Shown: positions 1 through 8,732 of the stretch, piece after piece
Layout of the letters: each line of letters opens with the position of its first letter
Position numbering within the stretch: the stretch's first letter is position 1
The notes under the pieces: generated by a model
What the model was told of the DNA's origin: nothing
The model's input: the letters and a program-made list of their open reading frames with translations, nothing else
Databases searched by the model: none
Assembly (NCBI GenBank): GCA_002469605.1
Contig: DKMV01000039.1
Location: 1 to 16,867 of the forward strand
DNA length: 16,867 bases
Source of the DNA: Leclercia sp. UBA7405
GTDB taxonomy: Bacteria > Pseudomonadota > Gammaproteobacteria > Enterobacterales > Enterobacteriaceae
Direction of reading: 5' to 3'
Position numbers and translations under genes: made by a program

Positions 1-1145
1 CGGAAGTAGTTCTGGAAGGTGATCGACGCCAGGGTCTGGTTTTCGTTCTGAATGTCGACGCCCTCTTTGGCTTCGACAGCCTGGTGCAGACCATCGGACC
101 AGCGACGGCCCTGCATAGTACGACCGGTGTGTTCGTCGACGATGATCACTTCGCCATCTTTTACGATGTAATCAACGTCACGGGTGAAGAGCACGTGGGC
201 GCGCAGCGCGGCGGTAACGTGGTGCATCAGCATGATATTGGTTGGGGAGTACAGAGACTCGCCCTCTTCCATGATGCCCTCTTTAACCAGCAGCTCTTCG
301 ATCTGTACCAGACCGCGTTCGGTCAGGTTAACCTGGCGCGCTTTTTCATCGACGGAGAAGTGGCCTTCACCCTGGAAGGTGTCGGAATCCTCTTTTTCCT
401 GACGAATCAGGTGCGGGATGATTTTGTCGACCTTACGGTACATCTCTGAGCTGTCTTCAGCCGGGCCGGAGATGATCAGCGGGGTACGCGCTTCATCGAT
501 CAGGATGGAATCCACCTCATCCACCAGCGCATAGTGCAGTTTACGCTGAACGCGCTCTTCCGGGCTGAACGCCATGTTGTCACGCAGGTAGTCGAAGCCG
601 TATTCGTTGTTGGTGCCGTAAGTGATGTCGGCGTTGTACGCTTCACGCTTCGCCGGTGCCGGCAGGCCAGACATGTTGATCCCTACGGTCATGCCGAGGA
701 ACTCAAACAGCGGGCGGTTGTTTTCGGCGTCACGCTGCGCCAGATAGTCGTTGACGGTGACTACGTGAACCCCTTTTCCGGAGAGCGCATTCAGGTACGC
801 CGGCAGGGTCGCGGTCAGGGTTTTACCTTCACCGGTACGCATCTCTGCGATACAGCGATCGTTTAACACCATACCGCCCAGCAGCTGCACGTCAAAGTGA
901 CGCATGCCAAACACGCGCTTACTGGCTTCACGCACAACGGCGAAAGCTTCCGGGATCAGGCTTTCTACGGTCTCGCCCTTTTCCAGACGCGCGCGGAATT
1001 CCGCCGTTTTTGCTTTTAACTCTTCATCAGAGAGTTTTTCCATCTGCGGCTCAAGGCCGTTGATGACGCCGACGGCTTTGCGCATGCGGCGCAGGGTACG
1101 ATCGTTACGACTACCGAAAACTTTAGTTAATAATTTGATTAGCAT
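1..1145 (-). CDS. secA: Preprotein translocase ATPase SecA (5' part, residues 1-381)
   Basis: SecA is the cytoplasmic and peripheral membrane ATPase that drives unfolded preproteins through SecYEG. The reading frame opens with [12 protein letters not shown], identical in style to E. coli SecA, at the ATG at 1145-1143 and runs off the window. About 381 of the usual ~901 residues are present: nucleotide-binding domain 1 and nearly all of the preprotein cross-linking domain. Visible motifs are Walker A (MRTGEGKT, about residues 102-109) and the DEVD box at residues 209-212 (bases 510-521), followed by [10 protein letters not shown]. There is no indel relative to the E. coli numbering up to residue 212. 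The ATG has only a weak GAG Shine-Dalgarno 8 bases upstream, which fits a gene whose translation depends on the upstream secM. The second ATPase lobe, the helical scaffold and the C-terminal zinc tail lie outside the window. Confidence 0.98.
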   Translation of the reverse strand, partial: MLIKLLTKVFGSRNDRTLRRMRKAVGVINGLEPQMEKLSDEELKAKTAEFRARLEKGETVESLIPEAFAVVREASKRVFGMRHFDVQLLGGMVLNDRCIAEMRTGEGKTLTATLPAYLNALSGKGVHVVTVNDYLAQRDAENNRPLFEFLGMTVGINMSGLPAPAKREAYNADITYGTNNEYGFDYLRDNMAFSPEERVQRKLHYALVDEVDSILIDEARTPLIISGPAEDSSEMYRKVDKIIPHLIRQEKEDSDTFQGEGHFSVDEKARQVNLTERGLVQIEELLVKEGIMEEGESLYSPTNIMLMHHVTAALRAHVLFTRDVDYIVKDGEVIIVDEHTGRTMQGRRWSDGLHQAVEAKEGVDIQNENQTLASITFQNYF

Positions 1146-1205
1146 AATAAAATCTCAAACGCCCCATTGCGGGCAAATAAATTAAGTTATTGAAACAGAG
1201 TTAAT
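1146..1205 (-). promoter_or_regulatory. secM-secA intercistronic control region
   Basis: This 60-base spacer separates the secM stop from the secA ATG. It contains a small hairpin (GCCC/GGGC arms at 1171-1174 and 1161-1164, 6-base loop) directly before the weak secA Shine-Dalgarno (GAG, 1154-1156). Two 5-base stretches at the end of secM (1211-1215 and 1218-1222) are complementary to the Shine-Dalgarno region (1153-1157 and 1154-1158). In E. coli, ribosomes stalled in secM are known to disrupt an RNA structure that hides the secA Shine-Dalgarno. The pairing here is my reading of the sequence and was not computed as a fold. Confidence 0.6.
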
Positions 1206-1709
1206 TTAGCTGAGACGTTGAGGACCGGCGCGAATACCCTGCACCTTGCTAATCCATGCGGAGACGGAGAACGCGGGCTCTGGCGCGACGGAGGCGACGG
1301 CCAGATGACGCACAATAACCGGCGGTTTGCTCTGCTGCGTTAAAAGCGTATTAAGCGTGTCGAGCAGGGCAAGATGATGCGCCTGAACCGGCAAAGACTC
1401 TTCTGCAGCAGGCAGCGCCTGCGGAGCCATGGCAAAAGAGAGATGGCGGATGACGGTCCGAATCGCATGCTGATGCCAGTAATCCACCGTAAAACTGGTA
1501 CGGCGATTGGCTTCCAGCAGCGCAAGATTAGTGAAATTAACCCGGGTGGTTATATCCTGGCGGGTGGCGGACGTTTTCGCAGGGGAGGAGGTTTCGGTAT
1601 TGTTGCTGAGCGCAGGCAGGCCGAAGCTTGCCGCGACCATCCCCAGAAGGAGATGCGGCCAGAAGTAACGTCTGCCAAATTGTCGCCAGCGCGTTAGAAT
1701 TCCGCTCAA
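1206..1709 (-). CDS. secM: SecA translation cis-regulator SecM (secretion monitor)
   Basis: SecM is a short exported protein whose own stalling on the ribosome raises translation of the downstream secA when secretion is poor. The N-terminus ([34 protein letters not shown]) is a long signal peptide with a basic n-region and a hydrophobic core, well conserved with E. coli. Near the C-terminus lies the complete arrest motif F-x4-WI-x4-GIRAGP (bases 1221-1271), with every known essential residue present, then QRLS and stop. The middle (about residues 36-60 and 120-145) differs strongly from E. coli in sequence and length. I chose the TTG at 1709-1707, giving 167 residues, because E. coli SecM begins at the equivalent SGILTRW and a GGTGGGG sits just upstream. 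An in-frame GTG at 1721 would add four residues (VVGQ read as MVGQ) but has no visible Shine-Dalgarno. Confidence 0.93.
   Translation of the reverse strand: MSGILTRWRQFGRRYFWPHLLLGMVAASFGLPALSNNTETSSPAKTSATRQDITTRVNFTNLALLEANRRTSFTVDYWHQHAIRTVIRHLSFAMAPQALPAAEESLPVQAHHLALLDTLNTLLTQQSKPPVIVRHLAVASVAPEPAFSVSAWISKVQGIRAGPQRLS
1221..1271 (-). promoter_or_regulatory. secM: SecM ribosome-arrest peptide coding segment
   Basis: These 17 codons encode [17 protein letters not shown]. The pattern matches the FxxxxWIxxxxGIRAGP stalling sequence established for E. coli SecM, including the critical arginine and final proline. The variable positions differ from the E. coli sequence (FSTPVWISQAQGIRAGP), as expected for positions that do not determine arrest. 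Confidence 0.93.
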
Positions 1710-1712
1710 TTG

Positions 1713-1719
1713 CCCCACC
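1713..1719 (-). promoter_or_regulatory. Ribosome binding site supporting the TTG start of secM
   Basis: GGTGGGG lies three bases before the TTG at 1709-1707. The same bases form the first codons of the alternative GTG start at 1721, so this site can serve only the TTG. The spacing is tight, so the assignment is moderate. Confidence 0.45.
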
Positions 1720-1728
1720 ACAATAAGC

Positions 1729-1742
1729 GAGCCATCAGGCTC
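1729..1742 (-). other. Small hairpin in the secM leader
   Basis: Inverted repeat GAGCC-TGAT-GGCTC, a 5-base-pair stem with a 4-base loop, lies in the predicted 5' untranslated region about 20 bases before the secM start. No T-run follows, so it is not a terminator. Its role, if any, is unknown. Confidence 0.35.
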
Positions 1743-1773
1743 ACGATTTGATTTTGTTTATTTTCGCGTCCAG

Positions 1774-1782
1774 ATATTACCA
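1774..1782 (-). promoter_or_regulatory. Candidate extended -10 promoter for secM-secA
   Basis: The minus strand reads TGGTAATAT: a TAATAT -10 hexamer (1774-1779) preceded by a TGn extension. No good -35 is seen at the normal spacing, which is compatible with an extended -10 promoter. It lies about 65 bases upstream of secM and after the lpxC terminator, as expected if secM-secA has its own promoter. The start site was not determined. Confidence 0.45.
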
Positions 1783-1883
1783 CTAAAGGCCTTTGCCAGC
1801 AGCAGTATTCAGGCGAACAGGGGGAGAAAAATGGTCACGAAAACAGCAAACGCGCCGCGGCCCGGAAATTTAACAAAGGCCCC

Positions 1884-1943
1884 AAAATAAAAAGACTGGT
1901 CTTCCTGGCCGGAGAGAGTGCCAGGTTAACCAGTCTGTTTTTT
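1884..1943 (-). terminator. Bidirectional intrinsic terminator after lpxC
   Basis: An 8-base-pair outer stem (1893-1900 with 1929-1936, AGACTGGT/ACCAGTCT) encloses an inner 6-base-pair stem (1904-1909 with 1920-1925, CCTGGC/GCCAGG). On the minus strand the stem is followed by TTTTTATTTT. On the plus strand it is followed by G and six T. It begins only about 15 bases after the lpxC stop and separates the division/lpxC unit from secM-secA. Confidence 0.88.
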
Positions 1944-1957
1944 AGCGCGTTACGCTA

Positions 1958-2896
<939 letters not shown>

Positions 2897-2933
2897 TTAT
2901 CCAACCGAGAGTGTATATCACAATCGGGAGGGC

Positions 2934-2962
2934 AGTTTAGCACAAAGAGCGCAAATCCCCAA
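2934..2962 (-). promoter_or_regulatory. Candidate lpxC promoter
   Basis: On the minus strand, TTGGGG (2957-2962) and TAAACT (2934-2939) are separated by 17 bases, and the -10 carries a TGC extension (TGCTAAACT). It lies about 60 bases upstream of the lpxC ATG, inside the ftsZ-lpxC gap. From memory, the E. coli lpxC leader has a similar GTGCTAAACT. No terminator is seen after ftsZ, so readthrough from ftsZ is also likely. Confidence 0.6.
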
Positions 2963-2976
2963 ATTCCAGCCTATTC

Positions 2977-4128
2977 CTAGTCGGCCTGCTTGCGCAGGAA
3001 CGCAGGAATGTCCAGATAATCAGGCTCTTTCTGGGTTTGCGGCGTATTGTCATTAACCACTTTAGCAGCAGGTTTCTGCTCTTGCGTCAGCGGCGCCATA
3101 CCGTGCTGCGGGTAACGATCCATTACCGGCTGCTGGGTCTGCTTATTAGTTACCAGAGTGATCTCAGGACGCTTGTCCATACCGATACCGGTCGCAACAA
3201 CGGTAACACGCAGTTCGTCGTTCATTTCCGGGTCAAGCGAGGTACCGATAACCACGGTCGCATTGTCGGAAGCAAACGCACGGATGGTATTACCTACGGT
3301 TTCGAACTCATCCAGACGGAGATCGAAGCCCGCGGTGATGTTAACCAGTACGCCACGCGCGCCAGACAGATCGATATCTTCCAGCAGAGGTGAAGAGATC
3401 GCCATTTCTGCGGCTTCTTCTGCACGGTCTTCGCCGCTTGCCACGCCGGAGCCCATCATCGCATAGCCCATTTCGGACATCACGGTGCGTACGTCTGCAA
3501 AGTCGACGTTCATCAGGCCCGGACGGGTAATCAGCTCGGCAATACCCTGAACCGCGCCTTTCAGCACGTCGTTCGCCGCGCCGAAGGCGTCCAGCAGAGA
3601 GATGCCGCGGCCCAGCACTTTCAGCAGCTTATCGTTCGGGATAGTGATGAGCGAGTCCACGTGCTTGGACAGCTCGGTGATACCCTGCTCGGCAAATGCC
3701 ATGCGCTTCTTGCCTTCAAAGTTGAAAGGCTTGGTCACCACGGCAACGGTCAGAATACCTAAATCTTTTGCTACTTCAGCAACCACTGGCGCAGCACCCG
3801 TGCCGGTACCACCACCCATGCCTGCTGCGATAAACACCATGTCTGCCCCATCCAGCGCAGCACGCAGTGCTTCACGATCTTCTTCGGCTGCATTGCGGCC
3901 GACTTCCGGGTTAGCCCCAGCGCCCAGACCTTTAGTGATACCACCGCCGATCTGAATCGTCTGGCCTACAGCCGTCTTACGCAGGGCCTGTGCATCGGTG
4001 TTAACTGCGAAGAATTCCACACCTTCGATGCGCTCACGCACCATATGCTCTACGGCATTACCGCCGCCGCCACCGACGCCGATGACTTTAATCACCGCGT
4101 CGTTGGTCAGTTCCATAGGTTCAAACAT
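2977..4128 (-). CDS. ftsZ: Cell division GTPase FtsZ (tubulin homologue)
   Basis: FtsZ polymerises into the cytoplasmic Z-ring that positions and organises the divisome. It has 383 residues, as in E. coli. The tubulin signature GGGTGTG lies at residues 105-111 and the glycine-rich [10 protein letters not shown] at about 17-26. The T7 synergy loop NVDFAD (207-212) carries the catalytic Asp209 and Asp212. The C-terminal conserved peptide [14 protein letters not shown], which binds FtsA, ZipA, MinC and ClpX, is intact at 370-383, after a variable linker (about 317-369). The ATG has a strong GGAGAG five bases upstream. It follows ftsA by 63 bases. In E. coli several promoters inside ftsQ and ftsA feed ftsZ; I could not place equivalents here with confidence. 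Confidence 0.99.
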   Translation of the reverse strand: MFEPMELTNDAVIKVIGVGGGGGNAVEHMVRERIEGVEFFAVNTDAQALRKTAVGQTIQIGGGITKGLGAGANPEVGRNAAEEDREALRAALDGADMVFIAAGMGGGTGTGAAPVVAEVAKDLGILTVAVVTKPFNFEGKKRMAFAEQGITELSKHVDSLITIPNDKLLKVLGRGISLLDAFGAANDVLKGAVQGIAELITRPGLMNVDFADVRTVMSEMGYAMMGSGVASGEDRAEEAAEMAISSPLLEDIDLSGARGVLVNITAGFDLRLDEFETVGNTIRAFASDNATVVIGTSLDPEMNDELRVTVVATGIGMDKRPEITLVTNKQTQQPVMDRYPQHGMAPLTQEQKPAAKVVNDNTPQTQKEPDYLDIPAFLRKQAD

Positions 4129-4131
4129 AGT

Positions 4132-4177
4132 TTCTCTCCGTTTTGTGCCTGTCGCCCGAAACCGTTAATTCTCTCCG
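4132..4177 (-). promoter_or_regulatory. ftsA-ftsZ spacer with duplicated Shine-Dalgarno-like motif
   Basis: The minus strand carries CGGAGAGAA twice, at 4169-4177 and 4132-4140. The copy nearer the ftsZ ATG (core GGAGAG at 4134-4139, 5-base spacing) is the evident ribosome binding site. The upstream copy has no ATG, GTG or TTG at a usable distance, so it may be a standby site or a chance duplication. Confidence 0.6.
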
Positions 4178-4191
4178 GTCTCTTAAAAAAA

Positions 4192-5448
4192 TTAAAACTC
4201 TTTTCGCAGCCAGGTGTTGATTCGTTTGATCCACGAACCTACCGACGCGCGTTTTTCCACTTCTGCTTCACCACTAAGATGGGTTTCTTTCCCGTAGTGG
4301 AGCAGGCCAACAGCCGTTGAGTAGTACGGCTCCTGGGCATAATCTGTCAGACCGGTGATATTCAGCGGCGCACCGATACGCACCTGCGTATGGAACACCC
4401 GCTGAGCGCAGGCTGCAAGACCTTCAATTTGCGCCGCGCCGCCGGTTAATACAATCCCCGCCGCAAGATGATGTTTCACCCCCTGCTGGCGAAGCTGCTC
4501 CTGTAATTGCAAAATCTCTTCGTTGACGAGGTTGAGCAGCTCGGTATAACGCGGCTCAATCACCTCGGCAAGCGTCTGGCGCTGCAGGCTGCGCGGCGGA
4601 CGACCGCCTACGCTCGGCACTTCAACGCTCTCATCTTTCCCTACAATGGAGCCCAGTGCACAGCCATGGCGCACTTTAATGGCCTCGGCATCGCTCGGCG
4701 GCGTACCAAAGGCGTAGGCGATATCGCTGGTCACTACGTTCCCGGCATAGGGGATCACTTTGGTATGACGCAGCGCACCGCCGGTATAAACGGCCATATC
4801 CATTGTACCACCGCCGATATCCACGACACAGACGCCCAGCTCACGTTCATCTTCCGTCAATACGGAATAGCTGGCCGCCAGACCGGCGAAAATTAGTTGG
4901 TCAACTTTCAGACCACAACGTTCAACGGCTTTTACAATGTTCTTCGCCATATCGTTGTGACATGTGATCAAGTGCACTTTTGCCTGCATACGTACGCCGG
5001 AAAGACCTACCGGGTTTTTAATACCCTCCTGGTAGTCAATGGCGTATTCCTGCGGGATCACGTGCAGCACGCGGTGTTCATCACGCACGCGCACGGATTT
5101 CGCCGTATGGACAACGTTTTCAACGTCTTCCTGCGTCACTTCTTCTTCAGAAATCGGCACCATACCGATTTCGTTCTGGCAGCTGATGTGCTTGCCAGAG
5201 AGCGCCAGATACACGGAGGAAATCTGGCAGTCTGCCATCAGTTCAGCCTGATCGATGGCGCGCTGAACGCATTTCACCACCGACTCGAGGTCATTCACCC
5301 CACCTTTATCCATACCACGAGACGGGCAGCTGCCCACGCCAATGATATTGACCATACCGTCGGGCAGAACTTCCCCTACTAAAGCGGCAACCTTCGCGGT
5401 GCCAATCTCCAGTCCAACTACCAGTTTTCTGTCCGTCGCCTTGATCAT
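4192..5448 (-). CDS. ftsA: Cell division protein FtsA (actin-like membrane tether)
   Basis: FtsA is a cytoplasmic actin-fold ATP-binding protein. It anchors FtsZ polymers to the inner membrane and recruits later division proteins. The sequence starts [21 protein letters not shown] (phosphate-1 loop) and contains the phosphate-2 motif [11 protein letters not shown] (about 208-218) and the adenosine-site [10 protein letters not shown] (about 334-343). The C-terminal amphipathic helix [16 protein letters not shown] (403-418) is the membrane-targeting segment. The length is 418 residues, two fewer than my recollection of E. coli (420). The missing pair lies just before the amphipathic helix (KR-ASVGSW versus KRVTASVGSW). 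An in-frame upstream start at 5517 would add 23 residues lying wholly inside ftsQ with no homology, so I chose the ATG at 5448. Its ATGA overlap with the ftsQ stop implies translational coupling. Confidence 0.98.
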   Translation of the reverse strand: MIKATDRKLVVGLEIGTAKVAALVGEVLPDGMVNIIGVGSCPSRGMDKGGVNDLESVVKCVQRAIDQAELMADCQISSVYLALSGKHISCQNEIGMVPISEEEVTQEDVENVVHTAKSVRVRDEHRVLHVIPQEYAIDYQEGIKNPVGLSGVRMQAKVHLITCHNDMAKNIVKAVERCGLKVDQLIFAGLAASYSVLTEDERELGVCVVDIGGGTMDMAVYTGGALRHTKVIPYAGNVVTSDIAYAFGTPPSDAEAIKVRHGCALGSIVGKDESVEVPSVGGRPPRSLQRQTLAEVIEPRYTELLNLVNEEILQLQEQLRQQGVKHHLAAGIVLTGGAAQIEGLAACAQRVFHTQVRIGAPLNITGLTDYAQEPYYSTAVGLLHYGKETHLSGEAEVEKRASVGSWIKRINTWLRKEF

Positions 5449-6284
5449 TGTTGTTCTGCCTGTACCTGTGCCTGATTTTGTTGCTGATTGGTTTCCTCGG
5501 CCGGTAGCGGAGTCCACCCCACCGCCGCGCCTGAGTCATAGCGCAAATCAACGTAGCTTATCCGTTTGCCATCGGCCTGCGCCTGCTGCTGTAGAACGGG
5601 ATACAGTTCTACAAAACGATCCAGTCGCTTCATGGTGTCGCCGCGGCCAAGGTTAAGCTTGATATCGTTCGTCAGCGTCAGTTGCCATGAACGTCGCGCT
5701 GTCATCGCCGCTTCTCTTAACGTGAACCGATCCTTAGCTAACACTTGCCCCATATTACGAAAACCTTCCAGCACCTCGTTTTCGCTGCCTTCCGGGCCAT
5801 ATAACATGGGTAAATTCTGCTTGCTGACGCGATCGGCCGGGACGCTGAAGGAGATACCCTCCGCATCAACCATATGCTGATCATTCCACCGCGCAATGGG
5901 GACATATTCAACCAGATGAATCTTCAATTCATCCGGCCACTGCTTTCTTACGCTCGCCTGTTTAATCCACGGCAGACGTTCAATCTGGCTCTGGATGATA
6001 TTTACATCCTGGGTCATGAAGGTTCCGGGCGATCCCAGCGCCAGAATCGACTGGCGGATATCATCGTTACGCGTGTAATGGCGATCGCCAGTTACCACCA
6101 GCTTCGACAGCGGTAACCGCTGCGCATCTTCCATCCAGCCCAGCACCATCCAGCCGCTGACAAACACGGTACATAACACGGCCAGCAGGAAGATTATCCC
6201 TGCAAGACGTGTTCCATTACTACGGCGAGAAGAATACTCTTCCTCTTCGTCGCGGTTTCGCGTGTTTAGCGCAGCTTGCGACAT
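5445..6284 (-). CDS. ftsQ: Cell division protein FtsQ
   Basis: FtsQ is a single-pass inner membrane protein that forms the periplasmic FtsQBL hub linking early and late division proteins. The frame shows a charged cytoplasmic tail (residues 1-26, with an EEEE run), one membrane segment (about 27-49, [11 protein letters not shown]...VSGWMVLGW), and a POTRA domain (about 58-126, beginning [18 protein letters not shown]). The beta domain follows (about 127-260, including [17 protein letters not shown]) and then a Gln-rich tail. The length is 279 residues against 276 in E. coli, with small indels near both ends and after IIQSQIE. I chose the ATG at 6284 ([10 protein letters not shown], as in E. 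coli). A start at 6314 would add ten residues copied from the end of ddlB. It begins one base after the ddlB stop and overlaps ftsA by four bases. Confidence 0.98.
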   Translation of the reverse strand: MSQAALNTRNRDEEEEYSSRRSNGTRLAGIIFLLAVLCTVFVSGWMVLGWMEDAQRLPLSKLVVTGDRHYTRNDDIRQSILALGSPGTFMTQDVNIIQSQIERLPWIKQASVRKQWPDELKIHLVEYVPIARWNDQHMVDAEGISFSVPADRVSKQNLPMLYGPEGSENEVLEGFRNMGQVLAKDRFTLREAAMTARRSWQLTLTNDIKLNLGRGDTMKRLDRFVELYPVLQQQAQADGKRISYVDLRYDSGAAVGWTPLPAEETNQQQNQAQVQAEQQ

Positions 6285-6285
6285 A

Positions 6286-7206
6286 TCAGCCCGCCTGTTC
6301 CAGAATACGTACAACGAGTTGGGAGAAACTCATCCCTGCCTGGCGCGCCGCCATCGGCACCAGGCTATGGCTGGTCATCCCCGGAGAGGTGTTTGCCTCC
6401 AGCAGGTAAAACTCACCATCGCTGTCCTGCATCACGTCAATTCGCCCCCAACCCTGGCACCCTAAAGCATTCCAGGCTTTAAGCACCAGAGCCTGTAATT
6501 GCGCTTCACGCCCGGCTTCCAGACCACTTGGGCAGAAATATTGCGTCTCATCAGAGAGATACTTCGCCTCATAATCATAGAAGGTTCCGGCTGGTTGGAT
6601 ACGAATCGACGGTAAAATTTCTTCGCCAAGCATGGCGACGGTAAATTCTGGCCCGCTGAGCCATTTTTCAATCAAAACTTCTTCATCGTGTTGAAATGCC
6701 AAAGCAAGTGCAGAGGATATATTCGCTGCATCTTCTACTTTCGACATTCCCACGCTTGAGCCTTCACGGCTGGGCTTGACGATAACCGGCAGACCCAGCT
6801 CAGCAATGCGTGAAGTCACGCTCTCATCAAGGCCCGCTTCAAAGGCGCGGCGCGTTACGGCAACCCATGGCGCTACCGGCAGACCGGCACCCTGCCACAG
6901 CAGTTTGCTGCGCAGCTTATCCATGGAAATTGCAGACGCCATCACACCGCTCCCCGTATAAGGCAAGCCGATGAGATCCAGCAGGCCTTGCAGGGTGCCA
7001 TCTTCACCGCCGCGACCATGCAGGGCGATAAAGACTTTATTAAACCCCATATCTTTCAGGCGCGTAACATCGGTCTCTTTAGGATCGATCGGATGTGCGT
7101 CCACGCCGCCTTCGCGAAGTCCGGCCAGCACGGCGGCCCCCGAGTTCAGGGAGACGTCGCGCTCTGCGGAGGAGCCGCCAAACAGGACGGCGATCTTATC
7201 AGCCAT
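6286..7206 (-). CDS. ddlB: D-alanine--D-alanine ligase B
   Basis: DdlB joins two D-alanines using ATP in the cytoplasm, making the dipeptide that MurF adds to the peptidoglycan precursor. It is an ATP-grasp protein of 306 residues, the same as E. coli. The active-site triad Glu15 (GGSSAE), Ser150 (KPSREGSS) and Tyr216 (DYEAKY) is present. So are Arg255 (GRID), Asp257, Glu270 and Asn272 ([14 protein letters not shown]) for transition-state and magnesium binding. Tyr216 marks a D-Ala-D-Ala enzyme rather than a vancomycin-type D-Ala-D-Lac ligase. The start overlaps murC by eight bases and is preceded by GGAGGAGGAG. The stop is one base before ftsQ. In E. coli this gene carries ftsQ promoters; I did not find a convincing equivalent. 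Confidence 0.98.
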   Translation of the reverse strand: MADKIAVLFGGSSAERDVSLNSGAAVLAGLREGGVDAHPIDPKETDVTRLKDMGFNKVFIALHGRGGEDGTLQGLLDLIGLPYTGSGVMASAISMDKLRSKLLWQGAGLPVAPWVAVTRRAFEAGLDESVTSRIAELGLPVIVKPSREGSSVGMSKVEDAANISSALALAFQHDEEVLIEKWLSGPEFTVAMLGEEILPSIRIQPAGTFYDYEAKYLSDETQYFCPSGLEAGREAQLQALVLKAWNALGCQGWGRIDVMQDSDGEFYLLEANTSPGMTSHSLVPMAARQAGMSFSQLVVRILEQAG

Positions 7207-8674
7207 GGCGCTCCTCCTCCGAATTTTGCGGCTGCAGTTTGATTTCAGCTAAGTTACGCGCGATTTTGCCGATATTTCCCGCACCCTGCACCAGGATCAA
7301 ATCATTTCCCGTCAGCACCGGAGCAAGCATCGCCGCCGCCTGGGCGTGGTCGGGCACCAGAATCGGATCGATTTTGCCGCGTCCGCGAATGGTGCGGCAG
7401 AGCGAACGGCTGTCCGCGCCCGGGATCGCTGCTTCGCCGGCGGCATAGACATCCAGCATCAGCAGGACGTCCACCTGCGAGAGCACGTTGGCGAAGTCAT
7501 CGTACAAATCGCGGGTACGGGTATAGCGGTGAGGCTGGAACAGCATCACCAGTTTTTTATCCGGCCAGCCTGCACGCGCGGCTTTGATGGTGGCATCCAC
7601 CTCTGTGGGGTGATGGCCGTAATCATCGACCAGCATCGCCGTACCGGTTTTGCCATTCACCTCCTGCAGCGGGAATTCGCCAAGGAAGTCGAAACGACGC
7701 CCGGTCCCCTGGAAGCTCTCCAGCGCGCGCAGAATAGCCGCGTCTTCAATCCCCTCTTCCGTTGCCACCGCAACGGCCGCCGCTGCGTTCAGGGCATTGT
7801 GGCGCCCCGGCGCATTCAGCGTAACCTGTAACAACTCTTTATCCTGACGCGCCAGGGTGAAGTGACCCTGGGCGCCAATCTGCTGATAGCTCTCAATACG
7901 CACATCGGCGTCGTCGCTAAAACCGTAGGTGGTGATTTGACGCCCGACGCGCGGCAGCAGCTCGCGGATAACGGGATCGTCCACGCACATCACCGCCCGT
8001 CCATAAAACGGCAAATTATGTAAAAAGTTTATGAATGTTTGCTTTAAATTTTCGAAGTCGCCCTGGTAAGTATCCATATGGTCGGCTTCGATGTTGGTCA
8101 CGACGGCTACCATTGGCTGCAAATGCAGGAAAGAGGCGTCGCTTTCGTCTGCTTCAGCGATCAGATAACGGCTGTGGCCCAGACGCGCATGCACACCCGC
8201 CGCCTTCACCAGCCCACCGTTCACAAAGGTGGGATCCAGCCCTGCTTCAGCATAGATGCTGGAGACCATCGCCGTGGTAGTCGTTTTGCCGTGCGTACCG
8301 GCAATAGCGATGCCGTGACGAAAACGCATCAGCTCGGCCAGCATCTCGGCACGGCGAATAACCGGAATACGCGCTTCGTGCGCGGCCACAATCTCCGGGT
8401 TATCGGCAGAGATAGCGCTGGAAACCACCACCACGCTGGCGTCAAGGACGTTTTCCGGGCGGTGGTTGAAATAGATGGTCGCCCCAAGCGACGCCAACTG
8501 TTGCGTAACAGGGTTCGGCGCCAGATCGGAACCGCTGATCTGGTAACCTTCATTCGCCAGCACTTCGGCAATACCGCCCATACCGGCGCCGCCGATGCCA
8601 ACAAAATGAATGTGCCGGACGCGACGCATCTCGGGCACGATTGAACGCAGTTTCGCCAGTTGTTGTGTATTCAT
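7199..8674 (-). CDS. murC: UDP-N-acetylmuramate--L-alanine ligase MurC
   Basis: MurC adds L-alanine to UDP-MurNAc with ATP, the first of the four Mur ligase steps in the cytoplasm. It has 491 residues, equal to E. coli. A Rossmann-like UDP-binding motif [11 protein letters not shown] lies at about 26-36, the Mur ligase P-loop GTHGKTTTT at 126-134, and the central-domain segment [13 protein letters not shown] follows. The C-terminal domain contains [10 protein letters not shown] and FQPHRYTRT, typical of MurC rather than MurD, MurE or MurF. The ATG has a modest AGAG close upstream. It is separated from murG by 58 bases that hold a terminator-like hairpin. Its last codons (Glu-Glu-Glu-Arg-His-Gly) double as the ribosome binding site and start of ddlB. 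Confidence 0.99.
   Translation of the reverse strand: MNTQQLAKLRSIVPEMRRVRHIHFVGIGGAGMGGIAEVLANEGYQISGSDLAPNPVTQQLASLGATIYFNHRPENVLDASVVVVSSAISADNPEIVAAHEARIPVIRRAEMLAELMRFRHGIAIAGTHGKTTTTAMVSSIYAEAGLDPTFVNGGLVKAAGVHARLGHSRYLIAEADESDASFLHLQPMVAVVTNIEADHMDTYQGDFENLKQTFINFLHNLPFYGRAVMCVDDPVIRELLPRVGRQITTYGFSDDADVRIESYQQIGAQGHFTLARQDKELLQVTLNAPGRHNALNAAAAVAVATEEGIEDAAILRALESFQGTGRRFDFLGEFPLQEVNGKTGTAMLVDDYGHHPTEVDATIKAARAGWPDKKLVMLFQPHRYTRTRDLYDDFANVLSQVDVLLMLDVYAAGEAAIPGADSRSLCRTIRGRGKIDPILVPDHAQAAAMLAPVLTGNDLILVQGAGNIGKIARNLAEIKLQPQNSEEERHG
7211..7220 (-). promoter_or_regulatory. ddlB ribosome binding site inside murC
   Basis: GGAGGAGGAG lies four bases before the ddlB ATG and is read in murC as three Glu codons. 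It is the strongest Shine-Dalgarno in the window and supports the ATG at 7206 as the ddlB start. Confidence 0.85.
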
Positions 8675-8697
8675 TCTCTAAACGCCATCGACTACTT

Positions 8698-8727
8698 AAA
8701 AAATTCGTGCAGCGCAACACGCGCTGC
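8698..8727 (-). terminator. Terminator- or attenuator-like hairpin between murG and murC
   Basis: A perfect 7-base-pair GC-rich stem (GCAGCGC at 8721-8727, GCGCTGC at 8709-8715, 5-base loop) is followed on the minus strand by ACGAA and then six T (8698-8703). Re-pairing the base of the stem as TCG/CGA with a two-base bulge would bring the T-run to within one base of the stem. The message must still reach murC and ftsZ, so if active it is probably a partial attenuator or a processing/stability element. Confidence 0.5.
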
Positions 8728-8732
8728 GAGGG

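Noticed and set aside
2911..2921. GTGTATATCAC near the lpxC leader as a possible operator
   Set aside because: Only the outer three bases on each side are symmetric. It is too short to support a binding site.
5449..5517. N-terminal extension of FtsA by 23 residues
   Set aside because: The extension overlaps ftsQ codons and has no similarity to FtsA. The ATG at 5448 gives the conserved MIKATDRK start.
6285..6314. N-terminal extension of FtsQ by 10 residues
   Set aside because: It reads the end of ddlB out of frame. The conserved start [10 protein letters not shown] is at 6284.
4129..7206. Equivalents of the E. coli internal ftsQ, ftsA and ftsZ promoters
   Set aside because: They are known in E. 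coli within ddlB, ftsQ and ftsA, but I saw no sequence here convincing enough to assign coordinates.
8078..8644. A 188-codon plus-strand open frame opposite murC
   Set aside because: It is antisense to murC, which has all Mur ligase motifs. The composition suggests a codon-bias shadow.
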